A DNA stretch of 64,000 bases. It comes from Kushneria sinocarnis (GTDB taxonomy: Bacteria; Pseudomonadota; Gammaproteobacteria; Pseudomonadales; Halomonadaceae). A model generated the notes under the pieces. The model worked only from the letters and a program-made list of their open reading frames with translations. It was not told the DNA's origin and made no database searches. The position numbers were made by a program, and so were the translations under genes. This document shows, piece after piece, positions 42,768 through 52,643 of the stretch (within the stretch, counting starts at the first letter, position 1; every line of letters begins with the position of its first letter). The stretch is taken from the NCBI RefSeq assembly GCF_003633775.1, contig NZ_RBIN01000008.1, positions 1 to 64,000 of the forward strand, written 5' to 3'.

Positions 42768-43706
42768 TTATCCATAACGCCCTGTTATGTAATCCTCGGT
42801 CTGCCTGTGGGCCGGATGGGTAAAGATGGTATCGGTTGCATCACACTCGATCAGTTCGCCCAGGTACATGAAGGCGGTGATATCCGACACGCGCGCCGCC
42901 TGCTGCATGTTGTGGGTCACGATCACGATGGTGTAGTCACGCTTGAGCTCGTTGATCAGATCCTCGATATACCCCGTGGAGATGGGATCGAGCGCCGAGG
43001 TCGGCTCATCCAGCAGGATCACCTCGGGCCTGACCGCGATGGTACGGGCAATGCACAGGCGCTGCTGCTGACCGCCGGAGAGCGCCTGCCCGCTCTGCCT
43101 GAGCTTGTCCTTGACCTCGCCCCACAGGGCGGCCTTCTTCAGCGCCCACTCCACGCGCTCATCCATCTCGCGCCTCGACAGCCGCTCATAGAGCTTCACG
43201 CCGAAGGCAATGTTGTCGTAGACCGACATCGGAAACGGCGTAGGCTTCTGGAACACCATGCCGATGCGCGCCCGCAGCAGATTGACGTCGACCCTGCGAT
43301 CCAGCACGTTCTGGCCATCGAGCAGCAGCTCGCCTTCGGTCTTCAATCCCGGATAGAGATCATGAATGCGATTGAAGCAGCGCAGCAGGGTCGACTTGCC
43401 ACAGCCGGACGGGCCGATGAAGGCAGTTACCCTGTTGGCCGGCACCGTCATGGAGATATCCTTCAGCGCCTGAAACTTCCCGTAGTGGAAGTTCAGGTTC
43501 CTCACCAGCAGCTTGGCCTCGTGCTCCGACTGTTCGCTGCCCGGCGTGGCCGAGTCGCCCCGGGATTGCGTGGCGCTGTCGCTGCCTGCAGCCGAGCCTG
43601 CCACACTCCGGTTGCCGGGCGCCTGTCGCTCGCCGGAACGCTCCCTGACCGTGGTGGCGCCGTCATCGGCAAAAACGGGCGCGAAGTATGCTTGAGTTTG
43701 GGTCAT
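42768..43706 (-). CDS. pstB: Phosphate ABC transporter ATP-binding protein
   Basis: 312 residues. PstB is the ATPase of the high-affinity PstSCAB phosphate importer and part of PhoR signalling. Walker [21 protein letters not shown], the Q-loop [20 protein letters not shown], signature [19 protein letters not shown] and Walker [16 protein letters not shown] are intact. It carries an unusual N-terminal extension of about 60 residues, low-complexity and rich in Ser/Ala/Gly/Arg, before [14 protein letters not shown]. It is the last gene of the operon, and no phoU follows. Confidence 0.96.
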   Translation of the reverse strand: MTQTQAYFAPVFADDGATTVRERSGERQAPGNRSVAGSAAGSDSATQSRGDSATPGSEQSEHEAKLLVRNLNFHYGKFQALKDISMTVPANRVTAFIGPSGCGKSTLLRCFNRIHDLYPGLKTEGELLLDGQNVLDRRVDVNLLRARIGMVFQKPTPFPMSVYDNIAFGVKLYERLSRREMDERVEWALKKAALWGEVKDKLRQSGQALSGGQQQRLCIARTIAVRPEVILLDEPTSALDPISTGYIEDLINELKRDYTIVIVTHNMQQAARVSDITAFMYLGELIECDATDTIFTHPAHRQTEDYITGRYG

Positions 43707-43730
43707 GTCAGGACTCCCGAACCTGGTGGT

Positions 43731-44567
43731 TCATCCTTTTCTGGCGGAAATGACACGCGCCAGGATGTTCAGAATCAGTACGGCGGCGGTAAGAATCAGC
43801 GCCCCTGTCCACGCCAGCTCCACCTTGGCCGGTATGAAGGAATTGATGGTCATGTTCTGGTAGAGCACCATCGGCAGGTTGGGCATCTCGCTGTTCAGGT
43901 TGAACACCCACTGGTTGGAGTTGAGCGCCGTGAACAGCAGCGGTGCCGTCTCCCCGCTGATCCGCGCACAGCCCAGCAGGATGCCGGTAATGATGCCGGC
44001 GCGGGCGCCGGTGTAGCAGACCCGGATCACCACCCACCAGCGATGGGCACCCAGCGCCGAAGCCGCCTCGCGCAGGGTGCCGGGCACCAGCAGCAGCATG
44101 TCCTCGGTCGAGCGAATGACCACCGGAATGATCAGCACCATCAGTGATGCCGCACCGGCCCAGCCGGAGAAATGGCCCATCGGCAGCACGATGATGGCGT
44201 AGATGTAGAGCCCGATGATGATCGATGGCGCCGACAGCAGTACGTCATTGATGAAGCGGATGGTGTTGGCCAGATGCGAGCGGCCGCCATACTCCGCAAG
44301 CCAGGTACCGGCAGCAATACCGACGATCGAGCCGCCGGCGGTGGCCAGCGCGGTCATCACCAGGCTGCCCAGGATGGCATTGCCCAGTCCGCCGTCGGAC
44401 ATCCGGGTCCGCTCGAAGAAGACACTCGGAGAGAGCGCCGGCAGCCCTTCGATCAGCAGCGACACCAGGATCATCAAAAGCCAGGCAATGCCGAACAGGG
44501 CAGCAGAGAGACAGAGCACCATCACGAAGCGATTGAGTCGGCGGCGACGTTGGTAAACGGGATTCAT
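43731..44567 (-). CDS. pstA: Phosphate ABC transporter permease PstA
   Basis: 278 residues, six predicted helices. It has the ABC permease EAA-type loop LREAASALGAHRWWVVIRVC and the PstA-specific ALNSNQWVFNLNSEMPNLPM stretch near the C-terminus. With PstC it forms the membrane channel for phosphate. AGGAG precedes the ATG. It starts 16 bases after pstC and ends 24 bases before pstB, so it is cotranscribed. Confidence 0.95.
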   Translation of the reverse strand: MNPVYQRRRRLNRFVMVLCLSAALFGIAWLLMILVSLLIEGLPALSPSVFFERTRMSDGGLGNAILGSLVMTALATAGGSIVGIAAGTWLAEYGGRSHLANTIRFINDVLLSAPSIIIGLYIYAIIVLPMGHFSGWAGAASLMVLIIPVVIRSTEDMLLLVPGTLREAASALGAHRWWVVIRVCYTGARAGIITGILLGCARISGETAPLLFTALNSNQWVFNLNSEMPNLPMVLYQNMTINSFIPAKVELAWTGALILTAAVLILNILARVISARKG

Positions 44568-44583
44568 CGCGGTTCTCCTCGCC

Positions 44584-45531
44584 TCAGGGGGCCCGGTTCT
44601 CGATGCGCCGCAGCATCAGCCGGGCGATGGCCAGCACAATGAAGGTGATCACGAACAGCACCAGCCCCAGCAGCAGCAGGGCCGAACGCTGCAGGCCGTC
44701 CGCTTCGGGGAACTGGTTGGCAATCAGCGCGGCAATCGAAGTGCCCTGCCCGGTCAGGGTGGGATTCAGGAACAGGCTGTTGCCGATGACGAAGGTGACC
44801 GCCATGGTCTCGCCCAGCGCCCGGCCGAGACCGAGAATGACGCCGCCGACGATGCCGCCGCGTACCGAGGGGAAGATGACGTTGCGCACCACCTCCCAGG
44901 TGGTACATCCCAGCCCATAGGCGGATTCGCGCATCATCGGCGGCACGGTGACCATGACATCCCGGGTGATGGCGGTAATGAAGGGAATGATCATGATCGC
45001 CAGGATCAGCCCGGCCGTGGTCAGTCCGGTGCCGGCAGGAAACAGGGCCGGAAAGTGATCGCGCAGAAAGGGGCTCAGCACTTCCACGCCCCACATGCCA
45101 TAAATGATCGAGGGCACGCCGGCCAGCAGCTCGACCATGGTGCCCAGCGGGCGGCGCAGCGCTACCGGGCACATTTCGGTCAGGAAGATGGCGATTCCCA
45201 GCGAGACAGGTACTGCGATGATGATCGCGATGAGCGAGGTCACCAGCGTACCGTAGATGGCGGGCAGGGCGCCGAATCGCTCGATGTTGGCGGCCCAGCG
45301 ATCACCGGTGAAGAAGGACCACCCCAGCTCCTGAAAGGCCGGCCAGCCGGCGGCGACCAGCGACCCCATGATGGTGGCCAGCAGTACCAGTACGGCAAGC
45401 GCCAGGGTCAGCGTGCCCTTCTCGAACAGCTTGTCGATGACTCCGTTACGCCTGAGTGCGCTCTGTTCACGCTCGTTGGCACCCAGCAGGTCCTGCTGCT
45501 GACGGGCACTGACGTTACGGGAAGAGGTCAT
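44584..45531 (-). CDS. pstC: Phosphate ABC transporter permease PstC
   Basis: 315 residues. An N-terminal cytoplasmic tail (~30) is followed by six helices. Signatures are PVSLGIAIFLTEMCPVALRR, the LLAGVPSIIYGMWGVEVLSP segment typical of PstC, and the EAA loop MRESAYGLGCTTWEVVRNVI. It is one half of the membrane channel of the phosphate importer. It lies downstream of pstS across two hairpins, which probably lower its expression relative to the abundant binding protein. Confidence 0.95.
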   Translation of the reverse strand: MTSSRNVSARQQQDLLGANEREQSALRRNGVIDKLFEKGTLTLALAVLVLLATIMGSLVAAGWPAFQELGWSFFTGDRWAANIERFGALPAIYGTLVTSLIAIIIAVPVSLGIAIFLTEMCPVALRRPLGTMVELLAGVPSIIYGMWGVEVLSPFLRDHFPALFPAGTGLTTAGLILAIMIIPFITAITRDVMVTVPPMMRESAYGLGCTTWEVVRNVIFPSVRGGIVGGVILGLGRALGETMAVTFVIGNSLFLNPTLTGQGTSIAALIANQFPEADGLQRSALLLLGLVLFVITFIVLAIARLMLRRIENRAP

Positions 45532-45556
45532 GGCATTCCATCGTTACTGTACGCGC

Positions 45557-45615
45557 TCCCCGGCACCGAAGCCGGGGAACCATGGAAAAACGGCTGCAGG
45601 CACCCGCCCGCAGCC
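45557..45615 (-). terminator. pstS/pstC intercistronic attenuator hairpins
   Basis: On the minus strand, GGCTGC/GCAGCC arms (45592-45615) are followed by a T-run (As at 45586-45590 on the plus strand). A second perfect stem TCCCCGGC/GCCGGGGA (45557-45578) lies just before pstC. Together they fit partial termination after pstS and 3'-end protection. Confidence 0.65.
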
Positions 45616-45638
45616 TCCGCGTGAGCTCAGCAGCGTGC

Positions 45639-46685
45639 TTACTGCTGCCAGACCGGCTGGCCATTCGGCCCCTTGATCTGCGACCACACCTGCTGGCGCA
45701 CCATATCCGCCACGTCCTGGGGCATCGGGATATAGTTCAGTTCGGAAGCGGCCTGATCGCCGTTCTGATAGGCCCAGTCGAAGAAGTCGAGTGCGCGTCT
45801 GGCAGCATCGGCATCCTGCACCTGGGTGTGCATCAGGATGAAGGAGGCCCCCACGATCGGCCAGCTGTTGTCACCCGGCTGATTGGTCAGCACCAGATAC
45901 ATGCCCTCTGCATTGGCCCAGTCGGCATTGGAAGCCGCCGCCTGGAAGCTGTCGGGGCCGGCGGTCACGAAGTTGCCGGACCGGTTTTCGAGCTGCGCCA
46001 CGTTCAGATTGTTCTGTTCGGCATAGGCCGACTCGACGTAGCCGATGGCACCGTTGGTGTTGCCGACCTGGCTTGCCACCCCGGCGTTGGCCTTGGCGCC
46101 GACACCGCTCGGCCAGGCCACCGACTTGCCTTCGCCTACATTATTGGCGAAATCCTCGCTGACCTGCGCCAGGTAGTGGGTGAACAGAAAGTTGGTGCCC
46201 GAACCTTCCGCGCGATAGACCGGCGTGATCTGCTGGTCCGGCAGCTCGAGATCCGGGTTGAGCTCGGCAATCGCCTCATCGTTCCAGTTCGAGATGTTGC
46301 CCTGATAGATCCCGGCCAAGGTCTCGCCATCCAGTTTCAGCGCCCCGTCCTCGATGCCGTCGATGTGCACCACCGGCACCACGCCGCCCATGATCTGCGG
46401 CCACTGCACCAGGCTGTTCTTCTCCAGCTCCTCCGGCTTCATGGGGGCATCGGAGGCACCGAAGGTCACGGTTTTGGCGGTGATCTGCTGAATGCCGCCT
46501 CCCGAACCGATGGCCTGGTAGTTGAGGCCAATGCCGCTTTCATCCTGGTAGGCATCCGCCCACTGGGAGTAGACGGGGTACGGGAAGGTGGCCCCGGCAC
46601 CGGTGATCGTTTCGGCGGCGGCGGCCGAAGTGGCGCCCAGTGCCAGCGAAGTGGAGAGCAGTGTGGCTGCAACACGCTTCAACAT
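45639..46685 (-). CDS. pstS: Phosphate-binding periplasmic protein
   Basis: 348 residues from ATG 46685, with AAGGAG 10 bases upstream. The longer frame to 46760 is rejected. A signal peptide ends at SAAAAE (about residue 24). The mature start ETITGAGATFPYPVYSQWAD, phosphate-binding YQAIGSGGGIQQI and IYRAEGSGTNFLFTHYLAQ (with Arg and Ser ligands) are classical PstS. It delivers phosphate to PstCA under starvation. It is the first gene of pstSCAB, with a Pho box upstream and hairpins separating it from pstC. Confidence 0.96.
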   Translation of the reverse strand: MLKRVAATLLSTSLALGATSAAAAETITGAGATFPYPVYSQWADAYQDESGIGLNYQAIGSGGGIQQITAKTVTFGASDAPMKPEELEKNSLVQWPQIMGGVVPVVHIDGIEDGALKLDGETLAGIYQGNISNWNDEAIAELNPDLELPDQQITPVYRAEGSGTNFLFTHYLAQVSEDFANNVGEGKSVAWPSGVGAKANAGVASQVGNTNGAIGYVESAYAEQNNLNVAQLENRSGNFVTAGPDSFQAAASNADWANAEGMYLVLTNQPGDNSWPIVGASFILMHTQVQDADAARRALDFFDWAYQNGDQAASELNYIPMPQDVADMVRQQVWSQIKGPNGQPVWQQ

Positions 46686-46766
46686 GATGACTTGACTCCT
46701 TGAGACCTTGCCCTGCGATGGTGAGGGTCGTTGCCTTTCCGGCTGCACAAAAGCTAGCAAGTCAAT

Positions 46767-46784
46767 GTGTCAGTTTTATTGCAG
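46767..46784 (-). promoter_or_regulatory. Pho box of pstS
   Basis: Read on the minus strand, CTGCAATAAAACTGACAC matches the 18-base PhoB box CTGTCATAAATCTGTCAC at 14 positions. It is 82 bases before the pstS ATG. Confidence 0.7.
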
Positions 46785-46831
46785 CCACCCCGCCACACAT
46801 CCCGCCATGACCTCCCGTTCGGGGCGCCCTG

Positions 46832-47230
46832 TCATCTGAAGGCGCCCCCGAGCTGGCGCAGGACATTGAAGGTGGCCATGCCCACGCCGGTCATGAGCAG
46901 TGAGCCCGCCACGTGAATGCCGATGCCTGCCAGCGCCATGCCGTAACGGCCGGCCTGCAGGTTGGAGAACATCTCGGCGGAAAAGGTGGAAAAGGTCGTC
47001 AGCGCGCCCAGAAAGCCGGTCACGACGAACATGCGCCACTGTGGCGGGAGCTCCGGCAGCGCGGCAAACAGTGCAATGGCGAGCCCGATCAGCCAGGCCC
47101 CGAGCAGGTTGGCCGCCAGGGTCCCCGGCGGAATGGCCGGAAACAGCGCATTCAACCCGAGCCCCAGCAGCCAGCGCAGGTTGGCCCCCACGGCGGCGCC
47201 GGCACCAATGGCAAGCATGGATAACCACAT
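46832..47230 (-). CDS. crcB: Fluoride ion channel CrcB (Fluc)
   Basis: 132 residues from ATG 47230, with GGAGGAAG upstream. The longer frame to 47350 is not protein-like. There are four helices: [60 protein letters not shown] and a C-terminal helix ending [13 protein letters not shown]. The GAxxGAxxRW start, the N in the second helix and the TTFSTFS central Na+/fluoride motif are all present. It works as an antiparallel dimer exporting fluoride. The 5' leader has a strong hairpin but no fluoride riboswitch that I can recognise. Confidence 0.93.
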   Translation of the reverse strand: MWLSMLAIGAGAAVGANLRWLLGLGLNALFPAIPPGTLAANLLGAWLIGLAIALFAALPELPPQWRMFVVTGFLGALTTFSTFSAEMFSNLQAGRYGMALAGIGIHVAGSLLMTGVGMATFNVLRQLGGAFR

Positions 47231-47308
47231 GAAGAGTCTTCCTCCGACGGTAGCGAAACCGGTGAATCGTTCGTCGAAGCACGCACCCTGAACAGGTAGG
47301 AGGGTCCT

Positions 47309-47342
47309 GCCTGCAGACGCACTTCGACCGTGCTCTGCAGGC
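47309..47342 (-). ncRNA. Stable hairpin in the crcB leader
   Basis: Arms GCCTGCAG/CTGCAGGC (47309-47316/47335-47342) with an inner GCAC/GTGC stem and a 7-base loop, 79-112 bases before the crcB start. No T-run follows. It may be a leader element of crcB. It does not fit the fluoride riboswitch consensus as I know it. Confidence 0.35.
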
Positions 47343-47496
47343 ATCATCAATCACGCAGGTGATGGTTCGAGTGCCAGCACACTCGGGAGGCATGCCATCT
47401 CCGGGAGCCTTCTTTTGCCACACTTGCGCTGCGGGCACAAGTCATGCCCCGGAATGCTGTAGAATGACGGGCCGATTCAACCAGGAGAGCCCGGTC

Positions 47497-48336
47497 ATGC
47501 TGCAGATGGGTCGCTTCAATACGCTGAGGATCGTCAGGCGGGTCTCCTTCGGACTCTACCTCGACGGCGACCGCTTCGGTGAAATCCTCCTTCCGCGCCG
47601 CGACATGCCGAGTGAGGATGACTGCCGCACGGGCAGCATGCTGACCGTCTTCATCTATCTGGACAGCGAGGACCGGCCGATCGCCACCACCCGGCAGCCG
47701 GCCATTCAGGTAGACGAATTCGCCTCGCTCAGGATCATCGAGCGCACCCCGGTGGGGCTGTTCCTCGACTGGGGGCTGCCCAAGGATCTGCTGCTGCCGC
47801 ACTCGGAAGTGCGCGGCAACCCTGCCCCGGGCGATTACCGGCTGGTCCATGCCTATCTGGATGAGCGCACCCACCGGATTACCGCCACCATGCGGCTCAA
47901 TCGTCATCTTGATCTGGTACCGCCCCGCTATCGCAACGGTCAGCCGGTCGAACTGCTGATCACCGGCCCCACCGACCTGGGGTTCAATACCATCGTCGAC
48001 AATACGCATACCGGCCTGCTGCATCACTCCGAGGTCCACGACCCGCTGCGTACCGGCATGCGTGTGCAGGGCTATATCCGGCGCGTGCGCGATGACGGTC
48101 GGATCGATCTCGGGCTCACCCCGCCCCGCGAGCAGATTGCCGATGCCCTGGGCGAGCGCATCCTGAGCCGGCTGGAAGAGAATGGCGGCACCCTGGCGAT
48201 CAGCGACCGCAGTTCACCGGCGCTGATCCAGCAGTCCTTCGGTGTCAGCAAGGCCACCTTCAAGAAGACCATTGGCGGCCTCTACAAGCGCCAGCTGATC
48301 ACCATCCTGCCCGACCACATCGAACTGCGTCGCTGA
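47497..48336 (+). CDS. CvfB-like S1 RNA-binding protein
   Basis: 279 residues from ATG 47497, with AGGAG 9 bases upstream. An upstream frame to 47359 is rejected. It matches the CvfB/YitL family: three S1-like OB domains (starting FNTLRIVRRVSFGLYLDGD; EFASLRIIERTPVGLFLDWG; ELLITGPTDLGFNTIVDNTH) and a C-terminal winged helix (QSFGVSKATFKKTIGGLYKR). CvfB binds RNA and in Staphylococcus affects virulence gene expression. In Gram-negatives the role is little known. It stands alone between crcB (divergent) and the malic enzyme gene. Confidence 0.88.
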   Translation: MLQMGRFNTLRIVRRVSFGLYLDGDRFGEILLPRRDMPSEDDCRTGSMLTVFIYLDSEDRPIATTRQPAIQVDEFASLRIIERTPVGLFLDWGLPKDLLLPHSEVRGNPAPGDYRLVHAYLDERTHRITATMRLNRHLDLVPPRYRNGQPVELLITGPTDLGFNTIVDNTHTGLLHHSEVHDPLRTGMRVQGYIRRVRDDGRIDLGLTPPREQIADALGERILSRLEENGGTLAISDRSSPALIQQSFGVSKATFKKTIGGLYKRQLITILPDHIELRR

Positions 48337-48454
48337 GTCCGGGGCTGCCGACCATGGGATATGGCCTCTGGACCGCCACCGCCATCTCCCGTAACGTTCC
48401 GTTGCGTTATACTCGAAATCGTGAGCCTCAATTTACCATGCCGTGAGTCGTCCC

Positions 48455-50149
48455 ATGTCGCAGACCTCATCCCGCCCGCTCTACATCGTTCATTCCGGCC
48501 CCACGCTGCTCGAAACGCCGCTGCTCAACAAGGACAGCGCCTTTACGCTCGAGGAACGGGTGGCCTTCAATCTGGTGGGGCTGCTGCCGCAGAACATCGA
48601 AACCATCGAGGAGCAGGCCGAGCGCGTCTATCAGCAGTACAGGCTGCAGACCACCGATCTCGATCGCCACATCTATCTGCGCTCGATCCAGGACAGCAAC
48701 GAGACCCTGTTCTTCCGCGTGCTGGAAGAGCATCTCGAGGAGATGCTGCCGATCATCTACACCCCGACGGTCGGCGAGGCGTGCCAGTCCTTTTCACAGA
48801 TCTATCGTTCCCACCGCGGGCTCTTCATCTCCTATCCGCACCGCGATCACATCAACGACATCCTGCACAGCGCCACCAAGGATAACGTCAAGGTGATTGT
48901 CATCACCGATGGCGAGCGCATTCTCGGGCTCGGCGACCAGGGCATCGGCGGCATGGGCATTCCCATCGGCAAGCTCTCGCTCTATACCGCCTGCGGCGGC
49001 ATCAGCCCGGCCTATACCCTGCCGGTGGTAATCGATGTCGGCACCAACAACCCCGATCTGCTCGATGATCCGATGTACATGGGCTGGCGGCACGAGCGCA
49101 TTACCGGCGACGAGTACTACGACTTTGTCGATCAGTGCATCCAGGGCATCCGTCGGCGCTGGCCGAACGCCATCATCCAGTTCGAGGATTTCGCCCAGGC
49201 CAATGCCATGCCGCTGCTGGAGCGCTACCGCGACGAGGTCTGCTGCTTCAACGATGACATCCAGGGCACCGCCGCGGTCTCGCTGGGCACCCTGCTGGCG
49301 GCCTGCAAGGCCAAGAACGAGAAGCTCTCCGAGCAGACCATCACCTTTGTCGGCGCCGGCTCCGCGGGCTGCGGCATTGCCGAACAGATCGTCGAGGCGA
49401 TGCAGGAAGAGGGGCTGGAAGAAGCCGAGGCGCGCCGTCGCATCTACATGATCGACCGCTACGGCCTGCTCACCGACGACATGACCAACCTGGTCAATTT
49501 CCAGCGCCGGCTGGTCCAAAAGCGCGAGGACCTCGCCGACTGGGATACCGACGACGAAGGCGATCTGGCACTGATCGACGTGGTCCGCAATGCCAGACCC
49601 ACCATCCTGATCGGGGTATCCGGCCAGCGCGGGCTGTTCACCGAGGAAGTCATCACCACCATGCATCAGCACTGCAGTGCCCCGCTGGTGATGCCTCTCT
49701 CCAACCCCACTTCCCGCGTGGAAGCAACGCCCAAGGAAATTCTGGAGTGGACCAACGGCGAGGCGCTGGTGTCTACCGGCAGTCCCTTTCAGCCGGTAAC
49801 CGTCAACGATCGTCGCATTCCCATCGCCCAGTGCAACAACGCCTATATCTTTCCCGGCGTAGGGCTGGGGGCCATCGCGGTCAACGCTTCACGCATCACC
49901 GATGGCATGCTGACAGCCGCTGCCCGGGCCCTGTCCGACTGCTCACCGGTCGCCATTGACGGCTATGGCGCGGTACTGCCGCCGCTCTCCGACATCCAAA
50001 GCGTCAGCCGTACCATTGCCTTTGCCGTGGCCAAACGTGCCCAGGAAGACGGCGTTGCCCTGCAGAGCAGCGACGACGATATCACTCAGGCGATCGAGAC
50101 CAATTTCTGGCTACCCCGCTATCGCCACTATCGTCGCGCCTCCTACTGA
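48455..50149 (+). CDS. maeA: NAD-dependent malic enzyme
   Basis: 564 residues from ATG 48455 (a GTG at 48443 is possible; neither has a strong ribosome site). It decarboxylates malate to pyruvate with NAD+. The family signature regions are clear: [59 protein letters not shown], the metal site [31 protein letters not shown], and the dinucleotide loop [16 protein letters not shown]. The length and motif types put it with the large E. coli SfcA/MaeA group. It is monocistronic, ending at a hairpin shared with the convergent MFS gene. Confidence 0.95.
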   Translation: MSQTSSRPLYIVHSGPTLLETPLLNKDSAFTLEERVAFNLVGLLPQNIETIEEQAERVYQQYRLQTTDLDRHIYLRSIQDSNETLFFRVLEEHLEEMLPIIYTPTVGEACQSFSQIYRSHRGLFISYPHRDHINDILHSATKDNVKVIVITDGERILGLGDQGIGGMGIPIGKLSLYTACGGISPAYTLPVVIDVGTNNPDLLDDPMYMGWRHERITGDEYYDFVDQCIQGIRRRWPNAIIQFEDFAQANAMPLLERYRDEVCCFNDDIQGTAAVSLGTLLAACKAKNEKLSEQTITFVGAGSAGCGIAEQIVEAMQEEGLEEAEARRRIYMIDRYGLLTDDMTNLVNFQRRLVQKREDLADWDTDDEGDLALIDVVRNARPTILIGVSGQRGLFTEEVITTMHQHCSAPLVMPLSNPTSRVEATPKEILEWTNGEALVSTGSPFQPVTVNDRRIPIAQCNNAYIFPGVGLGAIAVNASRITDGMLTAAARALSDCSPVAIDGYGAVLPPLSDIQSVSRTIAFAVAKRAQEDGVALQSSDDDITQAIETNFWLPRYRHYRRASY

Positions 50150-50168
50150 TCCCCTGTCCGATCGGACC

Positions 50169-50192
50169 ATCGGCGCCCCAAGGGGCGCCGAT
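50169..50192. terminator. Hairpin between convergent maeA and MFS genes
   Basis: ATCGGCGCCCC/GGGGCGCCGAT, an 11-base palindrome with a 2-base centre, between the stops at 50149 and 50236. There is no long T-run. It probably acts in both directions. Confidence 0.6.
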
Positions 50193-50235
50193 TAAGGTAC
50201 TGATCACTGCGGCATGGCAGGCGCTGTGGAGTGCG

Positions 50236-51645
50236 CTACTGCGCCCCGACACGCCCCCGGCCGCGATCCTTGGGATAGAAGGTCCCCGCCTTGAGATCCG
50301 CCTCGATCTGCTCCAGCGTGCGCCCTTTCGTCTCGGGGATGTAACGCACGATAAAAACCACGGCCAGCGCAGTAATCGCGGCATATAGCCAGAAGGTACC
50401 GGAAGTGCCCAGGGCGTTGATCAGCGACAGCGTGCTCAGACTGACCAGCAGGTTGAAGATCCAGTGGCTGAAGGCCCCGACACTGGCGCCCTTGCCGCGC
50501 ACGAACAGCGGATAGACCTCGGCATTGATCAGCCACAGGCAGACGCCGAAACTGCAGTTGAGCGCCATGTAGATGGCCAGGCAGGCCACCAGTATCCACT
50601 GGGCCGGGCCGGACTCCGGTGCACCGCCCATGAACAGTATGCCCATGACGACCAGTGCCACGGCCGAGCCGGGCACCATCCACAGCAGAAAGCGCTTGCG
50701 GCCGATGCGATCGACCATGAGGATGCCGAAGATGGTCGCCAGATTGATCATCACGGCGCCCCCCACTGCCGCCAGCACCGAGGCACTCTCGTCGAACCCG
50801 GCATTGCTGAGGATGGTCGGTGCATAGTAGATGATGGCGTTGTTGCCGGTAATCTGCGAAAACATGGCGATACCGAAACCGGCGATCAGCGCCGGCCGGA
50901 TCCAGCTGCTGAACAGATCGCGCCAGCTTCCTTCCGGACGGGCGGCAACCTCCTTGATCTCGTCGATTTCCTGGCGCGCACTCTCGCGGCTGCCGCGCAC
51001 CCGTTCGAGGATGCCCAGCGCCTGCTCCTCCCGGCCGTGGCCGAGCAGCCAGCGGGGGCTCTCCGGCAGCAGCAGCATGCCCAGCATCAGGATCACGGCC
51101 GGAATCACCCCGAGCCCGAACATCCAGCGCCACTGGTCGCCCAGGCTGTAGCCCACCAGATAGGCCGTCAGAATGCCGAACACCACCATGAACTGGAACA
51201 TCACCACCAGCTTGCCGCGATGCGCCGGCGGCGTGACCTCGGCGATATAGACCGGAATGATCTGCGTGGCACTGCCGGCCGACAGCCCCAGCATGAAGCG
51301 GGCGGCGATCAGCACGCCGACACTCGGCGCCAGCGCCGAGAGCACCGAGCCGATGCTGAATACCAGCCCGACCAGCACGATCGACCAGCGACGTCCCAGC
51401 CGATCCGACAGCGGACCGGTACACAGACACCCCACCAGCGCACCGAGAATGATGGCACTGGTCACCACCTGCTTGAGAGTGTCATCAAGGGCGAACTGTT
51501 TCGACAGCCCGAGCAGGGCCACACCGATGATGCCGGTATCATAGCCGAACAGTAGTCCGCCCAGAGCCGCAATGACGGAGACCAGGATCACCAGTGTCCG
51601 ACCGCCGGGGCCTCGCTGAACGGCCGAGGCAGATGACTGATTCAT
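50236..51645 (-). CDS. MFS sugar porter (XylE/GalP/IolT-like)
   Basis: 469 residues, 12 predicted helices. Sugar-porter signatures are all present: GGLLFGYDTGIIGVALLGL in TM1, GPLSDRLGRRWSIVLVGLVF, PVYIAEVTPPAHRGKLVVMF, LPESPRWLLGHGR, and the C-terminal PETKGRTLEQIEADL. The TM7 QITGNNAIIYYAP element resembles the QQxxG-N-Y sugar-binding motif of XylE, GalP and IolT. It is a proton symporter for a monosaccharide or cyclitol. It is near the polyol block but transcribed separately from it, with 317 bases to the next gene. Confidence 0.9.
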   Translation of the reverse strand: MNQSSASAVQRGPGGRTLVILVSVIAALGGLLFGYDTGIIGVALLGLSKQFALDDTLKQVVTSAIILGALVGCLCTGPLSDRLGRRWSIVLVGLVFSIGSVLSALAPSVGVLIAARFMLGLSAGSATQIIPVYIAEVTPPAHRGKLVVMFQFMVVFGILTAYLVGYSLGDQWRWMFGLGVIPAVILMLGMLLLPESPRWLLGHGREEQALGILERVRGSRESARQEIDEIKEVAARPEGSWRDLFSSWIRPALIAGFGIAMFSQITGNNAIIYYAPTILSNAGFDESASVLAAVGGAVMINLATIFGILMVDRIGRKRFLLWMVPGSAVALVVMGILFMGGAPESGPAQWILVACLAIYMALNCSFGVCLWLINAEVYPLFVRGKGASVGAFSHWIFNLLVSLSTLSLINALGTSGTFWLYAAITALAVVFIVRYIPETKGRTLEQIEADLKAGTFYPKDRGRGRVGAQ

Positions 51646-51962
51646 GAGTTGCTCCCGCTTGCTGAATCGTTTCAGCTTTCAGCTGACAATAGTTTTGAAT
51701 GAATAAGCAGACTATCAGCCTAGTGAACCGACCCCGGTTTCTGCCAGTTCGATACCATCATTTGCCGAGCATCGGCCGCCCTCCATGATGGGCCGCAGGC
51801 TACCGCAACGGCTCGCGAGCCGGCGACACACGCCCCCGGCACGCCATGTGGTCACTTTGACTGCAGCAAAGCGCCATGCGACCAGGGTAGAATGCGGCGC
51901 CTGCCGACTTTACCGCGAAGCGACAGCACGATCCGGGCGGCCATTCACTCTCGACCCGGCGG
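51646..51962. other. 317-base gap upstream of the MFS gene
   Basis: It holds the presumed MFS promoter (the AT-rich patch around 51680-51715 is the only low-GC part) and the 3' flank of the sugar kinase gene. I see no gene, strong hairpin or recognisable operator. Confidence 0.5.
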
Positions 51963-52643
51963 CTACGCCTCGGCAAGGGCAATCCCCGTGTCGCTCCAGC
52001 GCAGCCGGCGATCGGCGCGATGCGCCACCGCCTCGACCCGTTCGGCATTGGGGCGATCGGTGGCTGCTACCCAGGCCCGGGCCTCCTCTTCGCTGCGGCC
52101 GAAGTGCACGTGCCGATTCACCAGCCACTGCTCGCGCAGCGTGCTCTCCACCTCCAGAAACCAGACCTCGTCGAGCAGCTCACGCACCCGCGACCAGGCG
52201 CCCTCCTCCAGCAGCAGATAATTGCCCTCGGTAATCACCAGCGGCACTTCGGCGGGGACGGCAATGCTGGCGGCGATCGACTCCTCGAGTTCGCGGTAGA
52301 AACCAGGCGCGTAGATCGTGGCATCAGTCTCGTCCGATTGACGCAGTCGCGCCAGCAGCGCCCGATAACCATGCGCATCAAAGGTATCCGGGGCACCCTT
52401 GCGCTCGCTGCGTCCCAGCCGGGCCAGCTGACGATTGGAGAGATGAAAGCCGTCCATCGGCACGCTCTGCGCCCGACCCGCCAGTCGTGCCACCAGTCCC
52501 TCGGCCAGTGTCGACTTGCCCGAACCGGGGGCGCCGACAATGCCCAGCAGCCGGCGCCGCCCGCCATCGAGCATGGCGCCGGCTGCCTGCACCACTGCGT
52601 CATCGATCAGTGCGCCATCATCGGGCACGTTTTCCGAGGCCAT
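51963..52643 (-). CDS. FrcK-like sugar kinase (uridine kinase/PRK fold)
   Basis: 226 residues. The P-loop LLGIVGAPGSGKSTLAEGLV is followed by SVPMDGFHLSNRQLARLGRS and KGAPDTFDAHGYRALLARLR, the pattern of the small uridine-kinase-like P-loop kinases annotated as FrcK or nucleoside/nucleotide kinase family proteins. VPLVITEGNYLLLEEGAW is the Walker B-like strand. In rhizobia frcK sits with fructose ABC transport genes. Here it lies at the end of the polyol block, so phosphorylation of the fructose made by mannitol dehydrogenase is a reasonable guess. A pantothenate- or uridine-kinase-like role is the alternative. A terminator separates it from tal, so it has its own promoter. Confidence 0.72.
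   Translation of the reverse strand: MASENVPDDGALIDDAVVQAAGAMLDGGRRRLLGIVGAPGSGKSTLAEGLVARLAGRAQSVPMDGFHLSNRQLARLGRSERKGAPDTFDAHGYRALLARLRQSDETDATIYAPGFYRELEESIAASIAVPAEVPLVITEGNYLLLEEGAWSRVRELLDEVWFLEVESTLREQWLVNRHVHFGRSEEEARAWVAATDRPNAERVEAVAHRADRRLRWSDTGIALAEA

Noticed and set aside
47231-47496. Fluoride riboswitch upstream of crcB
   Set aside because: A CTCCTAC-like string occurs, but the paired 5' segment and pseudoknot partners of the motif are not found.
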